A stretch of DNA of 64,000 nt from assembly GCA_950097015.1 (NCBI GenBank), contig CATNEN010000035.1:75001-139000 (forward strand), written 5' to 3'. Below the pieces are notes generated by a model. It was not told where the DNA came from. It was given only the letters and a program-made list of their open reading frames with translations, and ran no database searches. Positions 1 through 11,884 of the stretch are shown here, piece by piece (the stretch's first letter is position 1; each line of letters begins with the position of its first letter). The translations under genes and the position numbers were made by a program. This DNA comes from Macrostomum hystrix (taxonomy: Eukaryota; Platyhelminthes; Macrostomidae).

Positions 1-475
1 CTCCATCTAATCTCTCCCCATCTTATCTCTCCCCATCTTATCTCTCCCCATCTAATCTATCCCCATCTTATCTCTCCCCATCTCATCTATCCCAATCTTA
101 TCTCTCCCCAATCTCATCTATCCCCATCTAATCTCTCCCCATCTAATCTCTCCCCATCTAATCTCTCCCCATCTAATCTCTCCCCATCTAATCTCTCCCC
201 ATCTTATCTCTCCCCATCTCATCTATCCCCATCTAATCTCTCCCCATCTAATCTCTCCCCATCTAATCTCTCCCCATCTTATCTCTCCCCATCTCATCTA
301 TCCCCATCTTATCTCTCCCCATCTCATCTCTCCCCATCTCATCTCTCCCCATCTCATCTCTCCCCATCTCATCTATCCCCATCTAATCTCTCTCCATCTC
401 ATCTCTCCCCATCTCATCTCTCCCCATCTAATCTCTCCCCATCTTATCTCTATCGTATCTCATCTCGTGATATCT
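1..475. repeat. 15-bp minisatellite (CTCTCCCCATCTAAT variants)
   Basis: About 30 head-to-tail copies of a pyrimidine-rich 15-bp unit, CTCTCCCCATCTAAT, with TTAT, TCAT and CTAT variants in the last bases. The array is cut by the window edge and decays around 450-475 into related but irregular sequence. No coding content is apparent. Confidence 0.95.
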
Positions 476-1215
476 CTATCTGATTCCTCTGTCCCCTATC
501 TCACCACTTTGTTGTCTTATCTTATCTATGTCAAACCCTCACACAGACAAACTAGCATATTCCATACAAATATACGAGTACATAGTACTCGCAAAAGTGC
601 TTCTGCTATATTTTTGGTGCTTTTTAGAAGCCTTTTTTAGAACAGCATTACATGTAATCATTTCATTACAGTAATGAAAATGAAGAACGTTTTCGCATTT
701 AAGTCAGGAACTTAAAAATAATTTTTCGAAGCCGGTAAAAACTATTATCGACACGAATTTTCTATTAGCGATTTCGTTATGAAAATTCATCCCACAAAGT
801 CGTTTTGTGTTTGATTTCGATTAAACAGGCTCAGTAGTAAAGTGCGGTAGAAAAAAAGAACTTAACCTAAAGTCTAAGGTACGAGTACATTGTACAATAA
901 TGGGCACTCGTTGAGCACACTGAGTACCTTCTATACACTGAGTCAGTCAATATTGAACTAGAGTGTACACCTGAATGAGGCTAGAGCTGTACACATTTTT
1001 CCTTCCCAATCGGGGACAGTATTTTCCTTTCCCGTATTCGGGTTAGGGTTGTATTCGGGTTGCCATGGCAGCAGTTGGGTGGGTGCGTAGAGCAGCAGGA
1101 AGACCTACAGCGGTGGGGAATAGTGCAAGGCTAATAAATGCTCAGAATTATATTCTCGATCTTGCCTTGACTCGCATCATTCTAAACGGCAGAATATCAG
1201 ACAGGCTTGGCAGCA
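476..1215. other. Upstream region of scramblase 1, no gene seen
   Basis: AT-rich unique sequence without a credible exon, TATA box or repeat. The short open frame at 1065-1256 lies in a different frame from the first scramblase exon and has no family character. The bases just before the proposed start, CTTGGCAG at 1206-1213, would serve as a 3' splice site, so the start may follow an untranslated exon or a trans-spliced leader. The sequence does not decide this. Confidence 0.5.
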
Positions 1216-3099
1216 ATGAGCATCGGGCCAGCACCACCACCGTATCCTGGACCTGATCTGCAGCAGCAGCTGAATTGGTTGCAACCGTTGGACTCAACAG
1301 AAGGTCGAAATGGACTGGAGTACCTACTGCCCTTAGACACTGTCCTACTGAAAATTAAGAAGGATTTTATGTCTAGTGAGTACCTGAAATATCTTTGCTG
1401 AGGCATAAGCATAAAGCTATGCCTGCAGGCTGCAAGCAATTGAAAATGCTATTCGCGCACAAATTTCAGATTTGATGGGAATTCCCGTGCCAAACTCTTA
1501 CTCGCTGACCACGTTAAACGATGAGCAGATTTTCCATCTAACTGAAAGTGAGCCTTCTCACCTCTGCTTAACTTTTATTTCAGTGAAAAAATTATCAAAA
1601 GTGATAAAATTATCGAAACCTTTACTCATAAGCATCAAGTTCGCCCCTAACTTCTATCGGCACTACAAAGAGCATTAAACGGAGCCGTTGCGGCTTCTAG
1701 ACATTCAACAGGTGGTATCATAGTCGCAACAGAAGATGTATACCGAACTCAATCTTAGCATTAGATTAAAATTAAAGTGTAAAATTATGCACACAAATCC
1801 CTAACCACAGACTCCAACGGATACGAAAGTCGCAGCGCTTGCCGACCGCAACGTGGCTTCATAGTCGGCGCTGTGAATGCCAACGGCAGAGAGGTCGCGG
1901 TGTTCAACAGGAAGACGAAGTCCAGCGAATGTATAGGCTGCTGCGCGTGCGGCGAGAGCTGCATGGACGACATGACAGTGGAGTCACCTCCTGGTCACAC
2001 AGTGGGTCGGGTCAAGCAGGTGTACAACTGCAGCACCAGCCGGTTCGTCATTCACGACTCTAACGGAGAGGCTGTGTTCCGCATCGATGGCATAAGTTTC
2101 TGCCTCTGCTGCGTGACGGGCGTCAAGAACATGCAGTTTTCTTTGGTGGCAGCTGACGGCACCGGGGTCGAGGTTGCGTCGATAAGTAAGAATTTCTACG
2201 CGGACACCGTCCAACAGTTGATGACCCCGGGAGCGGACACCATAGTCATCAAAATGCCGAGGGATATGCACTTGGACATGAAGATTGCGATCATCGGCGT
2301 CGCAATTTTGTTTGTAAGTACTTGATCCGGATGACTCATTCGCGACAGCCTCGCCATAGAGTGTGCACTTTCAGGTGTGATCGAATGAGGCAGATTCGCC
2401 AGACCAGTAGCAAGAAATATATATTATTTATCCTTCAGGTACCCTCTGTAGTAAAGTTCGGCCTAGGTCATCCTACTGCAAAATATTCCAAAACAAACAA
2501 AGCAAACATAACTTCTGAAAACTGAAGGTATCCATGCTTCAAGTAGTAGCACTTGAACGTGCTAGTGCTAGTCAAGAAGTCCTTGGGCTAGTCAATTCTT
2601 ATAGAATGGCTTTCAATCGCAATGTTCAGACACCACTTTACCTGAACGTATATACACGTTTTGCAATCTGCAGGACTTTACCTTCTTCGACATTCCGTTG
2701 GGCAACGGAGGCAGCAGCAACATTCAAAATCGTCAAATTATTCAACTTCAAACGGCAATGGCACTGCAGCAAGGTCGCCAAATGCAGCAGATGCAAACGC
2801 AGATGGGGTTTCAGCAGCAGCCTATGCAACCCTACGGTCAGCCGATGCAAGGAATGGGCATGCCGATGAACCAGCAAACGCAGATGGGGTTTCAGCAGCA
2901 GCCTATGCAACCCTACGGTCAGCCGATGCAAGGAATGGGCATGCCGATGAACCAGCAAACGCAGATGGGGTTTCAGCAGCAGCCTATGCAACCCTACGGT
3001 CAGCCGGAACCAAACCAGAACACTCCAGCTGCAGTTCAGCAACAGCAGCAGCAGCAACAGCAGCAGCACCAACCCAATGAGCAACAGGAGCAGAAGTAG
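1216..3099 (+). CDS. Phospholipid scramblase, four exons, intact
   Basis: Members of the PLSCR family are calcium-activated proteins that move phospholipids between membrane leaflets. Exons 1216-1375, 1470-1547, 1811-2313 and 2674-3099 join with GT-AG sites and phases 1,1,0 to give 388 aa. A proline-rich N-terminus (PPPYPGP) leads into the family start NGLEYLLPLD. Exon 3 carries a cysteine cluster (CIGCCACGESC), the usual palmitoylation region, then SPPGHTVGRV. The C-terminal calcium/membrane segment reads GADTIVIKMPRDMHLDMK followed by one hydrophobic helix that crosses the exon 3/4 junction and ends DFTFFD, a family hallmark. Unusually, a 27-residue glutamine/methionine-rich block is repeated in the C-terminal tail, followed by Q10 and a further Q-rich end; vertebrate members have their P/Q-rich part at the N-terminus. 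The start at 1216 is the first in-frame ATG after a possible acceptor. A paralogue with the same phases and an equal 78-bp exon lies 1.2 kb downstream. The family call is firm; the exact N-terminus is less so. Confidence 0.88.
2797..3006 (+). repeat. 81-bp coding repeat in scramblase tail
   Basis: Nearly three copies of an 81-bp in-frame unit starting ACGCAGATGGGGTTTCAGCA inside the last scramblase exon. It encodes a 27-aa block containing QMGFQQQPMQPYGQP and GMGMPMNQQT. The copies are almost identical at the DNA level, so the expansion is recent or homogenised. A CAG/CAA stretch follows at about 3038-3066. Confidence 0.92.
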
Positions 3100-3656
3100 A
3101 AATGGCTACTAAAGCTTAGAAGTAGCCATTGAAATAGATGAAAAAGAGTTTTTTTCAAACATATATTTCCTACACTTAGGAAAGTGAAACCAGTTTTTGT
3201 TCTTTATGTCGGATTGCTCTAATGTACGAGTATTACATATCCTTTAATATTTGATAATTTGATAATTTGAGCATGACAACTCAGACAATTCTACAATGCC
3301 AACTATACACTGGACTAGCTGCAGAATGTTAGCTAACTGTGATTGAACCCATTCTTTTGTTGCTAAGCGGATGGTTATGTGGACCTAAATTTTGAGACTA
3401 CTATAGTCAAGTCGCTGCTATAGCTATTACAGAATCTGCAAAGCCAAACAGGATGATCAGTTTTTCTTCAAGACAGAGTACTCACTGTAAACTTTTGTAG
3501 GGTAATACTTAATGCATTCGTATTTTATTCCGAACATCAGTTTTTTATTTTAAACAAATCATCTGTCCGATCAAATCGAGAATATATTTGTTCTCTGCTT
3601 TCTTCGCAGATTGACTATCACATATTTGTTTATTTATTTCATATAGAAAAGTACGA

Positions 3657-3662
3657 AATAAA
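3657..3662 (+). terminator. Candidate poly(A) signal for scramblase 1
   Basis: AATAAA lies 557 bp after the scramblase 1 stop in an AT-rich stretch. It is the first canonical hexamer I found downstream. No cleavage site can be proven. Confidence 0.35.
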
Positions 3663-4294
3663 ATAACAAGCTTTGTTTGAAGTCAAACGATTCAGCAATG
3701 CATTGAATTTCCGGTGATTGAAAAGTAAATTCTTTATTGTACTTTGTAGCCTCCAACAGGCCCTCACCAGGGCACAGTGCAATTCCAACAAGATGTGTGT
3801 GGATGCCAGTAAACATCACGTGATCCAGGGCATGAAGCTAAAAATAGAACCGTGCTTAGCTAAAATCAGCACGGGCTTCGTAAATGCCTCGAGTGCGAGC
3901 GTATGCCTTTTACTAGCATTCCGTCCATTCATTTTCTACCCCTCGTCTCGCTCTGATTGGCTGCAAACTGACCCTACGGAATGCAGTCGGTTAGCAAGGG
4001 CAGTTTACTAACCTCAATTATGTCAATCAAACCGACTGCATGGGAAATATTTTCGGTGCCCTTATCCATATTTACTATTTTATTGGAGGCAAAAACAAAT
4101 ATAAAAATAACAAAGAAAACTAAAACTAAAACTGGTATAAAATGCACCTCTTAACTCCACCAATTGAACCTCTTCGGGTAATTCCATTGAGAAGAAAGGC
4201 AAACTTATTGTGGAATTGCAAATCGCAACGAATAACCTGAGTCGCCTGGGCCGTAACGCCTGGAGCTATTTCTCATGACCAGCATCACAGGGCG
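3663..4294. other. Spacer between the two scramblase genes
   Basis: No confident exon. A short exon-like block at about 3757-3810 has a plausible acceptor (CTCCAACAG) and donor (GTAAAC), but its translation matches nothing I know. The open frame 3718-4011 runs through it without family character. Confidence 0.4.
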
Positions 4295-5344
4295 ATGGAA
4301 CACCTGCTGCATTTAGACACCCCGCTTCTGCAGCAAAAGAAAGACATTAGTTCAGGTAAGATGATTCACTTCAATATTTCTAATTTTGTATCTAGAGACC
4401 TCTCTTAAAGTAAAAAACGTACATTATGTATGAATTTTACCCATTTTAATACACCTTGTATAACTATTTAATTTCAGTTCTAACAGGTGCTTCTCTACCG
4501 AACTCGTACGCACTGAAAGCGCCGAACGGTGAACAGATCTTCTTTTTGGAAGAGAGTGAGTAATGACGCTTAGTATCAATAAACTTACCTGACGATGAGA
4601 AAGTCAGGCCAGATGTACACACCTGTGTGAGCGTGTGCCTGCGTACGGTATCTGTGTGCGTGTGTGCTCAAGAGTCAGCGGAATGGGCAGAATTGCCTCC
4701 TCGCTGGTTGCGGGTCTAGTGTCACCAAATGTGCCATTTCTCCCCAGCCCTCCAGAAATTATTGTTGTTATTATTACTGTGCTAGTACTACTACTAAGTC
4801 TACTACTAGTCTACCTTATAGTTGAGCCTCAGAGACCCTGTCCTATCAAAGCGGCTGCCTGTGCCAACCGCAAAGAGGCTTCACAATTTCCGCTGTCGAC
4901 TCTGTTGGTCAAGAGGTCGCCAGGTTTGTTCGGCGTGACCGGCCCTGCAAATGTGTCTTCTGCTGCCCCTGTACCGACTCTTGCCAGGATGACATTCGTA
5001 TCGAGTCGCCACCAGGCCGCGTGGTCGGTCGAATCAGACAGTCAGCTGACCCGGTTGGCTGCAATCAGGTCGGCTATCAACTGCTCGACGCCGACGGCGG
5101 CGCGATCTTTCGCGTCGACAACTTGAAGATGGTCTACTGCTGCTTGAACGGCCGCAGCTTGGACTTCTCGGTCTAGCCAGCTGATGGCGCCACTGGTGAG
5201 CCGGTCGCCCGCATCTCTAAACAGTTCAACGCCAACGCCCTCAACCGGCTCCTGGTGCCCGGAGCTGACACCTTCACCGTCAACATGCCGAGGGACCTTC
5301 ACCAGAACATGAAGCTAACCTTGGTTGGCGTCTGCGTTCTCCTG
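4295..5344 (+). pseudogene. Scramblase paralogue with in-frame stop
   Basis: Exons 4295-4355, 4478-4555 and 4833-5344 align with exons 1-3 of the upstream scramblase, with the same phases and an identical 78-bp middle exon. They encode EHLLHLDTPLLQQKKDISS, then LTGASLPNSYALKAPNGEQI, then a large block with CKCVFCCPCTDSC, IESPPGRVVGRI and the C-terminal GADTFTVNMPRDLHQNMK. In the large exon, codon TAG at 5174-5176 interrupts the frame (FSV-stop-PADGATG) where the intact gene reads FSLVAADGTG. The GLEYL start is only weakly matched, and no exon for the conserved DFxFF segment is seen before the 33-bp array. Splice sites remain good (GTAAGA, GTGAGT, GTGAGG), so decay is recent, or the TAG is an assembly error. 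A short alternative last exon may exist at 5802-5885. Confidence 0.75.
4588..4780 (+). mobile_element. SINE fragment, family A, in intron 2 of scramblase 2
   Basis: Body and 3' tail of the tRNA-derived SINE seen complete at 5404-5763 and 63424-63688. It shares GGGCAGAATTGCCTCCTCGC and GCGGGTCTAGTGTCA and ends in an ATT-rich tail. The tRNA head is missing here. It sits in the intron before the large scramblase exon, opposite in orientation to the copy after that exon. Confidence 0.75.
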
Positions 5345-5403
5345 GTGAGGCTGCTTTTATTGATTCATTTAACTGTGCCTGCAATAAATCATGTTTATAA
5401 GAG

Positions 5404-5763
5404 CAATAATAATTGCAGGAGGGCTGCGGGCAATGGCACACCATTTGATGACACTAGACCCGTAGCCAGCGAGGAGGCAATTCTGCCCATTTTGCTGACT
5501 CCTGAGCACACACGCGTACACTGTACGCAGGCACACGCTCACACAAGTGTGTACATCTGCCCTGACTTTCTCATCGTCAGGCAGTGTACACTTTCACTGT
5601 GCTTTGTAGGTTGGCCCTCAAGGGCGTAAATTGCACGACAAGCCCCCAAGACTTCTCTCCGCGGCTGCGCCCCAAATAAATGTGTGTGGCCTCTCCGTGG
5701 AATCGAGCTCAGGCACCATGGTGCGAAAGGCAAATGCGTTGACCGCTCTGCCACTCAGCCCCT
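5404..5763 (-). mobile_element. tRNA-derived SINE, family A, full length
   Basis: Read on the minus strand it starts with a tRNA-like head (GGCTGAGTGGCAGAGCGG as box A, GCTCGATTCCA as box B). It continues through TTTATTTGGGGCGCAGCCGC and the shared GCAGAATTGCCTCCTCGC body, and ends in ATTATT repeats. Compared with the copy at 63424 it carries extra GTGTG-rich body sequence that is also present at 4588. Confidence 0.8.
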
Positions 5764-5801
5764 ATGGTTTCACCTAGCAATTGTCTTTTTTTGTGGCCCA
5801 G

Positions 5802-5885
5802 GGAACGCCTGCAACACAGGCGCTGTACTTGCCACACCGCGTCTCGGATGAGCACACGCAGCAGAATATTGTGGTGCATTTTTAG
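5802..5885 (+). CDS. Possible alternative last exon of scramblase 2 (weak)
   Basis: A pyrimidine tract and CCCAG acceptor at 5782-5801 precede 27 open codons (GTPATQALYLPHRVSDEHTQ and seven more), then TAG at 5883-5885. Phase 0 matches the preceding donor at 5345. The sequence lacks the family DFxFF motif, so it is either a novel C-terminus or chance. It ends exactly where the 33-bp array begins. Confidence 0.2.
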   Translation, partial: GTPATQALYLPHRVSDEHTQQNIVVHF

Positions 5886-8800
5886 CTGGTAGGTACTCAC
5901 ACTATTCAATTATCAGAGCTGGTAGGTACTCACACTATTCAATTATCAGAGCTGGAATGTACTCACACTATTCAATTATCAGAGCTGGTAGGTACTCACA
6001 CTATTCAATTATCAGAGCTGGAATGTACTCACACTATTCAATTATCAGAGCTGGAATGTACTCACACTATTCAATTATCAGAGCTGGAATGTACTCACAC
6101 TATTCAATTATCAGAGCTGGAATGTACTCACACTATTCAATTATCAGAGCTGGAATGTACTCACACTATTCAATTATCAGAGCTGGAATGTACTCACACT
6201 ATTCAATTATCAGAGCTGGAATGTACTCACACTATTCAATTATCAGAGCTGGTAGGTACTCACACTATTCAATTATCAGAGCTGGAATGTACTCACACTA
6301 TTCAATTATCAGAGCTGGAATGTACTCACACTATTCAATTATCGGAGCTGGAATGTACTCACACTATTCAATTATCAGAGCTGGAATGTACTCACACTAT
6401 TCAATTATCAGAGCTGGAATGTACTCACACTATTCAATTATCAGAGCTGGAATGTACTCACACTATTCAATTATCAGAGCTGGAATGTACTCACACTATT
6501 CAATTATCAGAGCTGGAATGTACTCACACTATTCAATTATCAGAGCTGGAATGTACTCACACTATTCAATTATCAGAGCTGGAATGTACTCACACTATTC
6601 AATTATCAGAGCTGGAATGTACTCACACTATTCAATTATCAGAGCTGGAATGTACTCACACTATTCAATTATCAGAGCTGGAATGTACTCACACTATTCA
6701 ATTATCAGAGCTGGAATGTACTCACACTATTCAATTATCAGAGCTGGAATGTACTCACACTATTCAATTATCAGAGCTGGTAGGTACTCACACTATTCAA
6801 TTATCAGAGCTGGAATGTACTCACACTATTCAATTATCAGAGCTGGAATGTACTCACACTATTCAATTATCAGAGCTGGAATGTACTCACACTATTCAAT
6901 TATCAGAGCTGGAATGTACTCACACTATTCAATTATCAGAGCTGGAATGTACTCACACTATTCAATTATCAGAGCTGGAATGTACTCACACTATTCAATT
7001 ATCAGAGCTGGTAGGTACTCACACTATTCAATTATCAGAGCTGGAATGTACTCACACTATTCAATTATCAGAGCTGGAATGTACTCACACTATTCAATTA
7101 TCGGAGCTGGAATGTACTCACACTATTCAATTATCAGAGCTGGAATGTACTCACACTATTCAATTATCAGAGCTGGAATGTACTCACACTATTCAATTAT
7201 CAGAGCTGGAATGTACTCACACTATTCAATTATCAGAGCTGGAATGTACTCACACTATTCAATTATCAGAGCTGGAATGTACTCACACTATTCAATTATC
7301 AGAGCTGGAATGTACTCACACTATTCAATTATCAGAGCTGGAATGTACTCACACTATTCAATTATCAGAGCTGGAATGTACTCACACTATTCAATTATCA
7401 GAGCTGGAATGTACTCACACTATTCAATTATCAGAGCTGGAATGTACTCACACTATTCAATTATCAGAGCTGGAATGTACTCACACTATTCAATTATCAG
7501 AGCTGGAATGTACTCACACTATTCAATTATCAGAGCTGGAATGTACTCACACTATTCAATTATCGGAGCTGGAATGTACTCACACTATTCAATTATCAGA
7601 GCTGGAATGTACTCACACTATTCAATTATCAGAGCTGGAATGTACTCACACTATTCAATTATCAGAGCTGGAATGTACTCACACTATTCAATTATCAGAG
7701 CTGGAATGTACTCACACTATTCAATTATCAGAGCTGGAATGTACTCACACTATTCAATTATCAGAGCTGGAATGTACTCACACTATTCAATTATCAGAGC
7801 TGGAATGTACTCACACTATTCAATTATCAGAGCTGGAATGTACTCACACTATTCAATTATCAGAGCTGGAATGTACTCACACTATTCAATTATCAGAGCT
7901 GGAATGTACTCACACTATTCAATTATCAGAGCTGGAATGTACTCACACTATTCAATTATCAGAGCTGGAATGTACTCACACTATTCAATTATCAGAGCTG
8001 GAATGTACTCACACTATTCAATTATCAGAGCTGGAATGTACTCACACTATTCAATTATCGGAGCTGGAATGTACTCACACTATTCAATTATCAGAGCTGG
8101 AATGTACTCACAGTATTCAATAATCAGAGCTGGAATGTACTCACACTATTCAATTATCAGAGCTGGAATGTACTCACACTATTCAATTATCGGAGCTGGA
8201 ATGTACTCACACTATTCAATTATCAGAGCTGGAATGTACTCACACTATTCAATTATCAGAGCTGGAATGTACTCACAGTATTCAATTATCAGAGCTGGAA
8301 TGTACTCACACTATTCAATTATCAGAGCTGGAATGTACTCACACTATTCAATTATCAGAGCTGGAATGTACTCACACTATTCAATTATCGGAGCTGGAAT
8401 GTACTCACACTATTCAATTATCAGAGCTGGAATGTACTCACACTATTCAATTATCAGAGCTGGAATGTACTCACACTATTCAATTATCAGAGCTGGAATG
8501 TACTCACACTATTCAATTATCAGAGCTGGAATGTACTCACACTATTCAATTATCAGAGCTGGAATGTACTCACACTATTCAATTATCAGAGCTGGAATGT
8601 ACTCACACTATTCAATTATCAGAGCTGGAATGTACTCACACTATTCAATTATCAGAGCTGGAATGTACTCACACTATTCAATTATCAGAGCTGGAATGTA
8701 CTCACACTATTCAATTATCGGAGCTGGAATGTACTCACACTATTCAATTATCAGAGCTGGAATGTACTCACACTATTCAATTATCAGAGCTGGAATGTAC

Positions 8801-11456
8801 TCACACTATTCAATTATCAGAGCTGGAATGTACTCACACTATTCAATTATCAGAGCTGGAATGTACTCACACTATTCAATTATCAGAGCTGGAATGTACT
8901 CACACTATTCAATTATCAGAGCTGGAATGTACTCACACTATTCAATTATCAGAGCTGGAATGTACTCACACTATTCAATTATCAGAGCTGGAATGTACTC
9001 ACACTATTCAATTATCAGAGCTGGAATGTACTCACACTATTCAATTATCAGAGCTGGAATGTACTCACACTATTCAATTATCAGAGCTGGAATGTACTCA
9101 CACTATTCAATTATCAGAGCTGGAATGTACTCACACTATTCAATTATCAGAGCTGGAATGTACTCACACTATTCAATTATCAGAGCTGGAATGTACTCAC
9201 ACTATTCAATTATCGGAGCTGGAATGTACTCACACTATTCAATTATCAGAGCTGGAATGTACTCACAGTATTCAATAATCAGAGCTGGAATGTACTCACA
9301 CTATTCAATTATCAGAGCTGGAATGTACTCACACTATTCAATTATCGGAGCTGGAATGTACTCACACTATTCAATTATCAGAGCTGGAATGTACTCACAC
9401 TATTCAATTATCAGAGCTGGAATGTACTCACAGTATTCAATTATCAGAGCTGGAATGTACTCACACTATTCAATTATCAGAGCTGGAATGTACTCACACT
9501 ATTCAATTATCAGAGCTGGAATGTACTCACACTATTCAATTATCGGAGCTGGAATGTACTCACACTATTCAATTATCAGAGCTGGAATGTACTCACACTA
9601 TTCAATTATCAGAGCTGGAATGTACTCACACTATTCAATTATCAGAGCTGGAATGTACTCACACTATTCAATTATCAGAGCTGGAATGTACTCACACTAT
9701 TCAATTATCAGAGCTGGAATGTACTCACACTATTCAATTATCAGAGCTGGAATGTACTCACACTATTCAATTATCAGAGCTGGAATGTACTCACACTATT
9801 CAATTATCAGAGCTGGAATGTACTCACACTATTCAATTATCAGAGCTGGAATGTACTCACACTATTCAATTATCAGAGCTGGAATGTACTCACACTATTC
9901 AATTATCAGAGCTGGAATGTACTCACACTATTCAATTATCAGAGCTGGAATGTACTCACACTATTCAATTATCAGAGCTGGAATGTACTCACACTATTCA
10001 ATTATCAGAGCTGGAATGTACTCACACTATTCAATTATCAGAGCTGGAATGTACTCACAGTATCCAATTATCAGAGCTGGAATGTACTCACACTATTCAA
10101 TTATCAGAGCTGGAATGTACTCACAGTATCCAATTATCAGAGCTGGAATGTACTCACACTATTCAATTATCAGAGCTGGAATGTACTCACAGTATCCAAT
10201 TATCAGAGCTGGAATGTACTCACACTATTCAATTATCAGAGCTGGAATGTACTCACATTATTCAGGTATCAGAGCTGGAATGTACTCACACTATTCAATT
10301 ATCAGAGCTGGAATGTACTCACAGTATCCAATTATCAGAGCTGGAATGTACTCACACTATTCAATTATCAGAGCTGGAATGTACTCACACTATTCAATTA
10401 TCAGAGCTGGAATGTACTCACACTATTCAATTATCAGAGCTGGAATGTACTCACAGTATTCAATTATCAGAGCTGGAATGTACTCACACTATTCAATTAT
10501 CAGAGCTGGAATGTACTCACACTATTCAATTATCGGAGCTGGAATGTACTCACACTATTCAATTATCAGAGCTGGAATGTACTCACACTATTCAATTATC
10601 AGAGCTGGAATGTACTCACAGTATTCAATTATCAGAGCTGGAATGTACTCACACTATTCAATTATCAGAGCTGGAATGTACTCACACTATTCAATTATCA
10701 GAGCTGGAATGTACTCACACTATTCAATTATCGGAGCTGGAATGTACTCACACTATTCAATTATCAGAGCTGGAATGTACTCACACTATTCAATTATCAG
10801 AGCTGGTAGGTACTCACACTATTCAATTATCAGAGCTGGAATGTACTCACACTATTCAATTATCGGAGCTGGAATGTACTCACACTATTCAATTATCAGA
10901 GCTGGAATGTACTCACAGTATTCAATTATCAGAGCTGGAATGTACTCACACTATTCAATTATCAGAGCTGGAATGTACTCACACTATTCAATTATCGGAG
11001 CTGGAATATACTCACACTATTCAATTATCAGAGCTGGAATGTACTCACAGTATCCAATTATCAGAGCTGGAATGTACTCACACTATTCAATTATCAGAGC
11101 TGGAATGTACTCACACTATTCAATTATCAGAGCTGGAATGTACTCACACTATTCAATTATCAGAGCTGGAATGTACTCACACTATTCAATTATCAGAGCT
11201 GGTAGGTACTCACACTATTCAATTATCAGAGCTGGAATGTACTCACACTATTCAATTATCAGAGCTGGAATGTACTCACACTATTCAATTATCAGAGCTG
11301 GAATGTACTCACACTATTCAATTATCAGAGCTGGAATGTACTCACACTATCCAATTATCAGAGCTGGAATGTACTCACACTATTCAATTATCAGAGCTGG
11401 AATGTACTCACACTATTCAATTATCAGAGCTGGAATGTACTCACAGTATCCAAGCA
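5886..11456. repeat. 33-bp satellite array, about 168 units
   Basis: Head-to-tail copies of a 33-bp unit containing GGAATGTACTCACACTATTC and AATTATCAGAGCT, very homogeneous. The few variants are GGTAGG for GAATGT, TCGGAG for TCAGAG, CAGTATTC or CAGTATCC for CACTATTC. Because 33 is a multiple of three and the unit lacks a stop, one frame is open for 1837 codons of MYSHYSIIRAG; nothing else suggests a protein. Variant patterns recur at fixed distances, showing block duplications of 23 and 35 units. It lies between the scramblase 2 remnant and the small membrane protein gene. Confidence 0.97.
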
Positions 11457-11576
11457 TACTTCGTAAATGATCTGCATTCTGTGGGCTAGCCCAGAGCGCA
11501 ACTCAATGCTAACCACTGTAACCGCTGTACAATGTGTCATTCCAGAGCTTAACGAATGCCAAATTTCGGCCCATGG

Positions 11577-11584
11577 TATAAAAG
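11577..11584 (+). promoter_or_regulatory. TATA box of the small membrane protein gene
   Basis: TATAAAAG lies 301 bp before the start codon at 11885, in the only unique sequence between the array and that gene. A start about 30 bp downstream would leave a 5' leader of roughly 270 nt. It is the clearest TATA box in the window. Confidence 0.55.
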
Positions 11585-11884
11585 ACTCGAGTTAAAAACT
11601 GTGAGCAGTGCGCCAGCTAATCATAATTTCTGATTTTTAATGGTCTAAGGCAAGAGTTGCTTGGTCAAAGAAGAAATTTAATCTCGACCTGAGCGCTTTC
11701 CTGCACTCGGCCAGCGATAAGAGAGAGGGACTTGGACAAGTTCAGAGCGAAATTTTCAGTAGATAACGTTTGCAGACAGCCAGTGAGTTTTGTCTGAAAT
11801 CTGACAAATTAAAAATGAATTTTAATTGCTAAAACTGAAAAAAAGAAAACAAGTTGAAACTTTAGAACAGGAGACGCTACTGCA

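Noticed and set aside
1035..1060. Telomere-like GGGTTAGGGTTG
   Set aside because: It is only about two units in otherwise unique DNA.
5957..11470. 1837-codon open frame of MYSHYSIIRAG repeats as a structural protein gene
   Set aside because: It exists only because the 33-bp unit is a multiple of three and lacks a stop. No promoter, signal peptide or non-repeat domain, and many variants change the amino acid.
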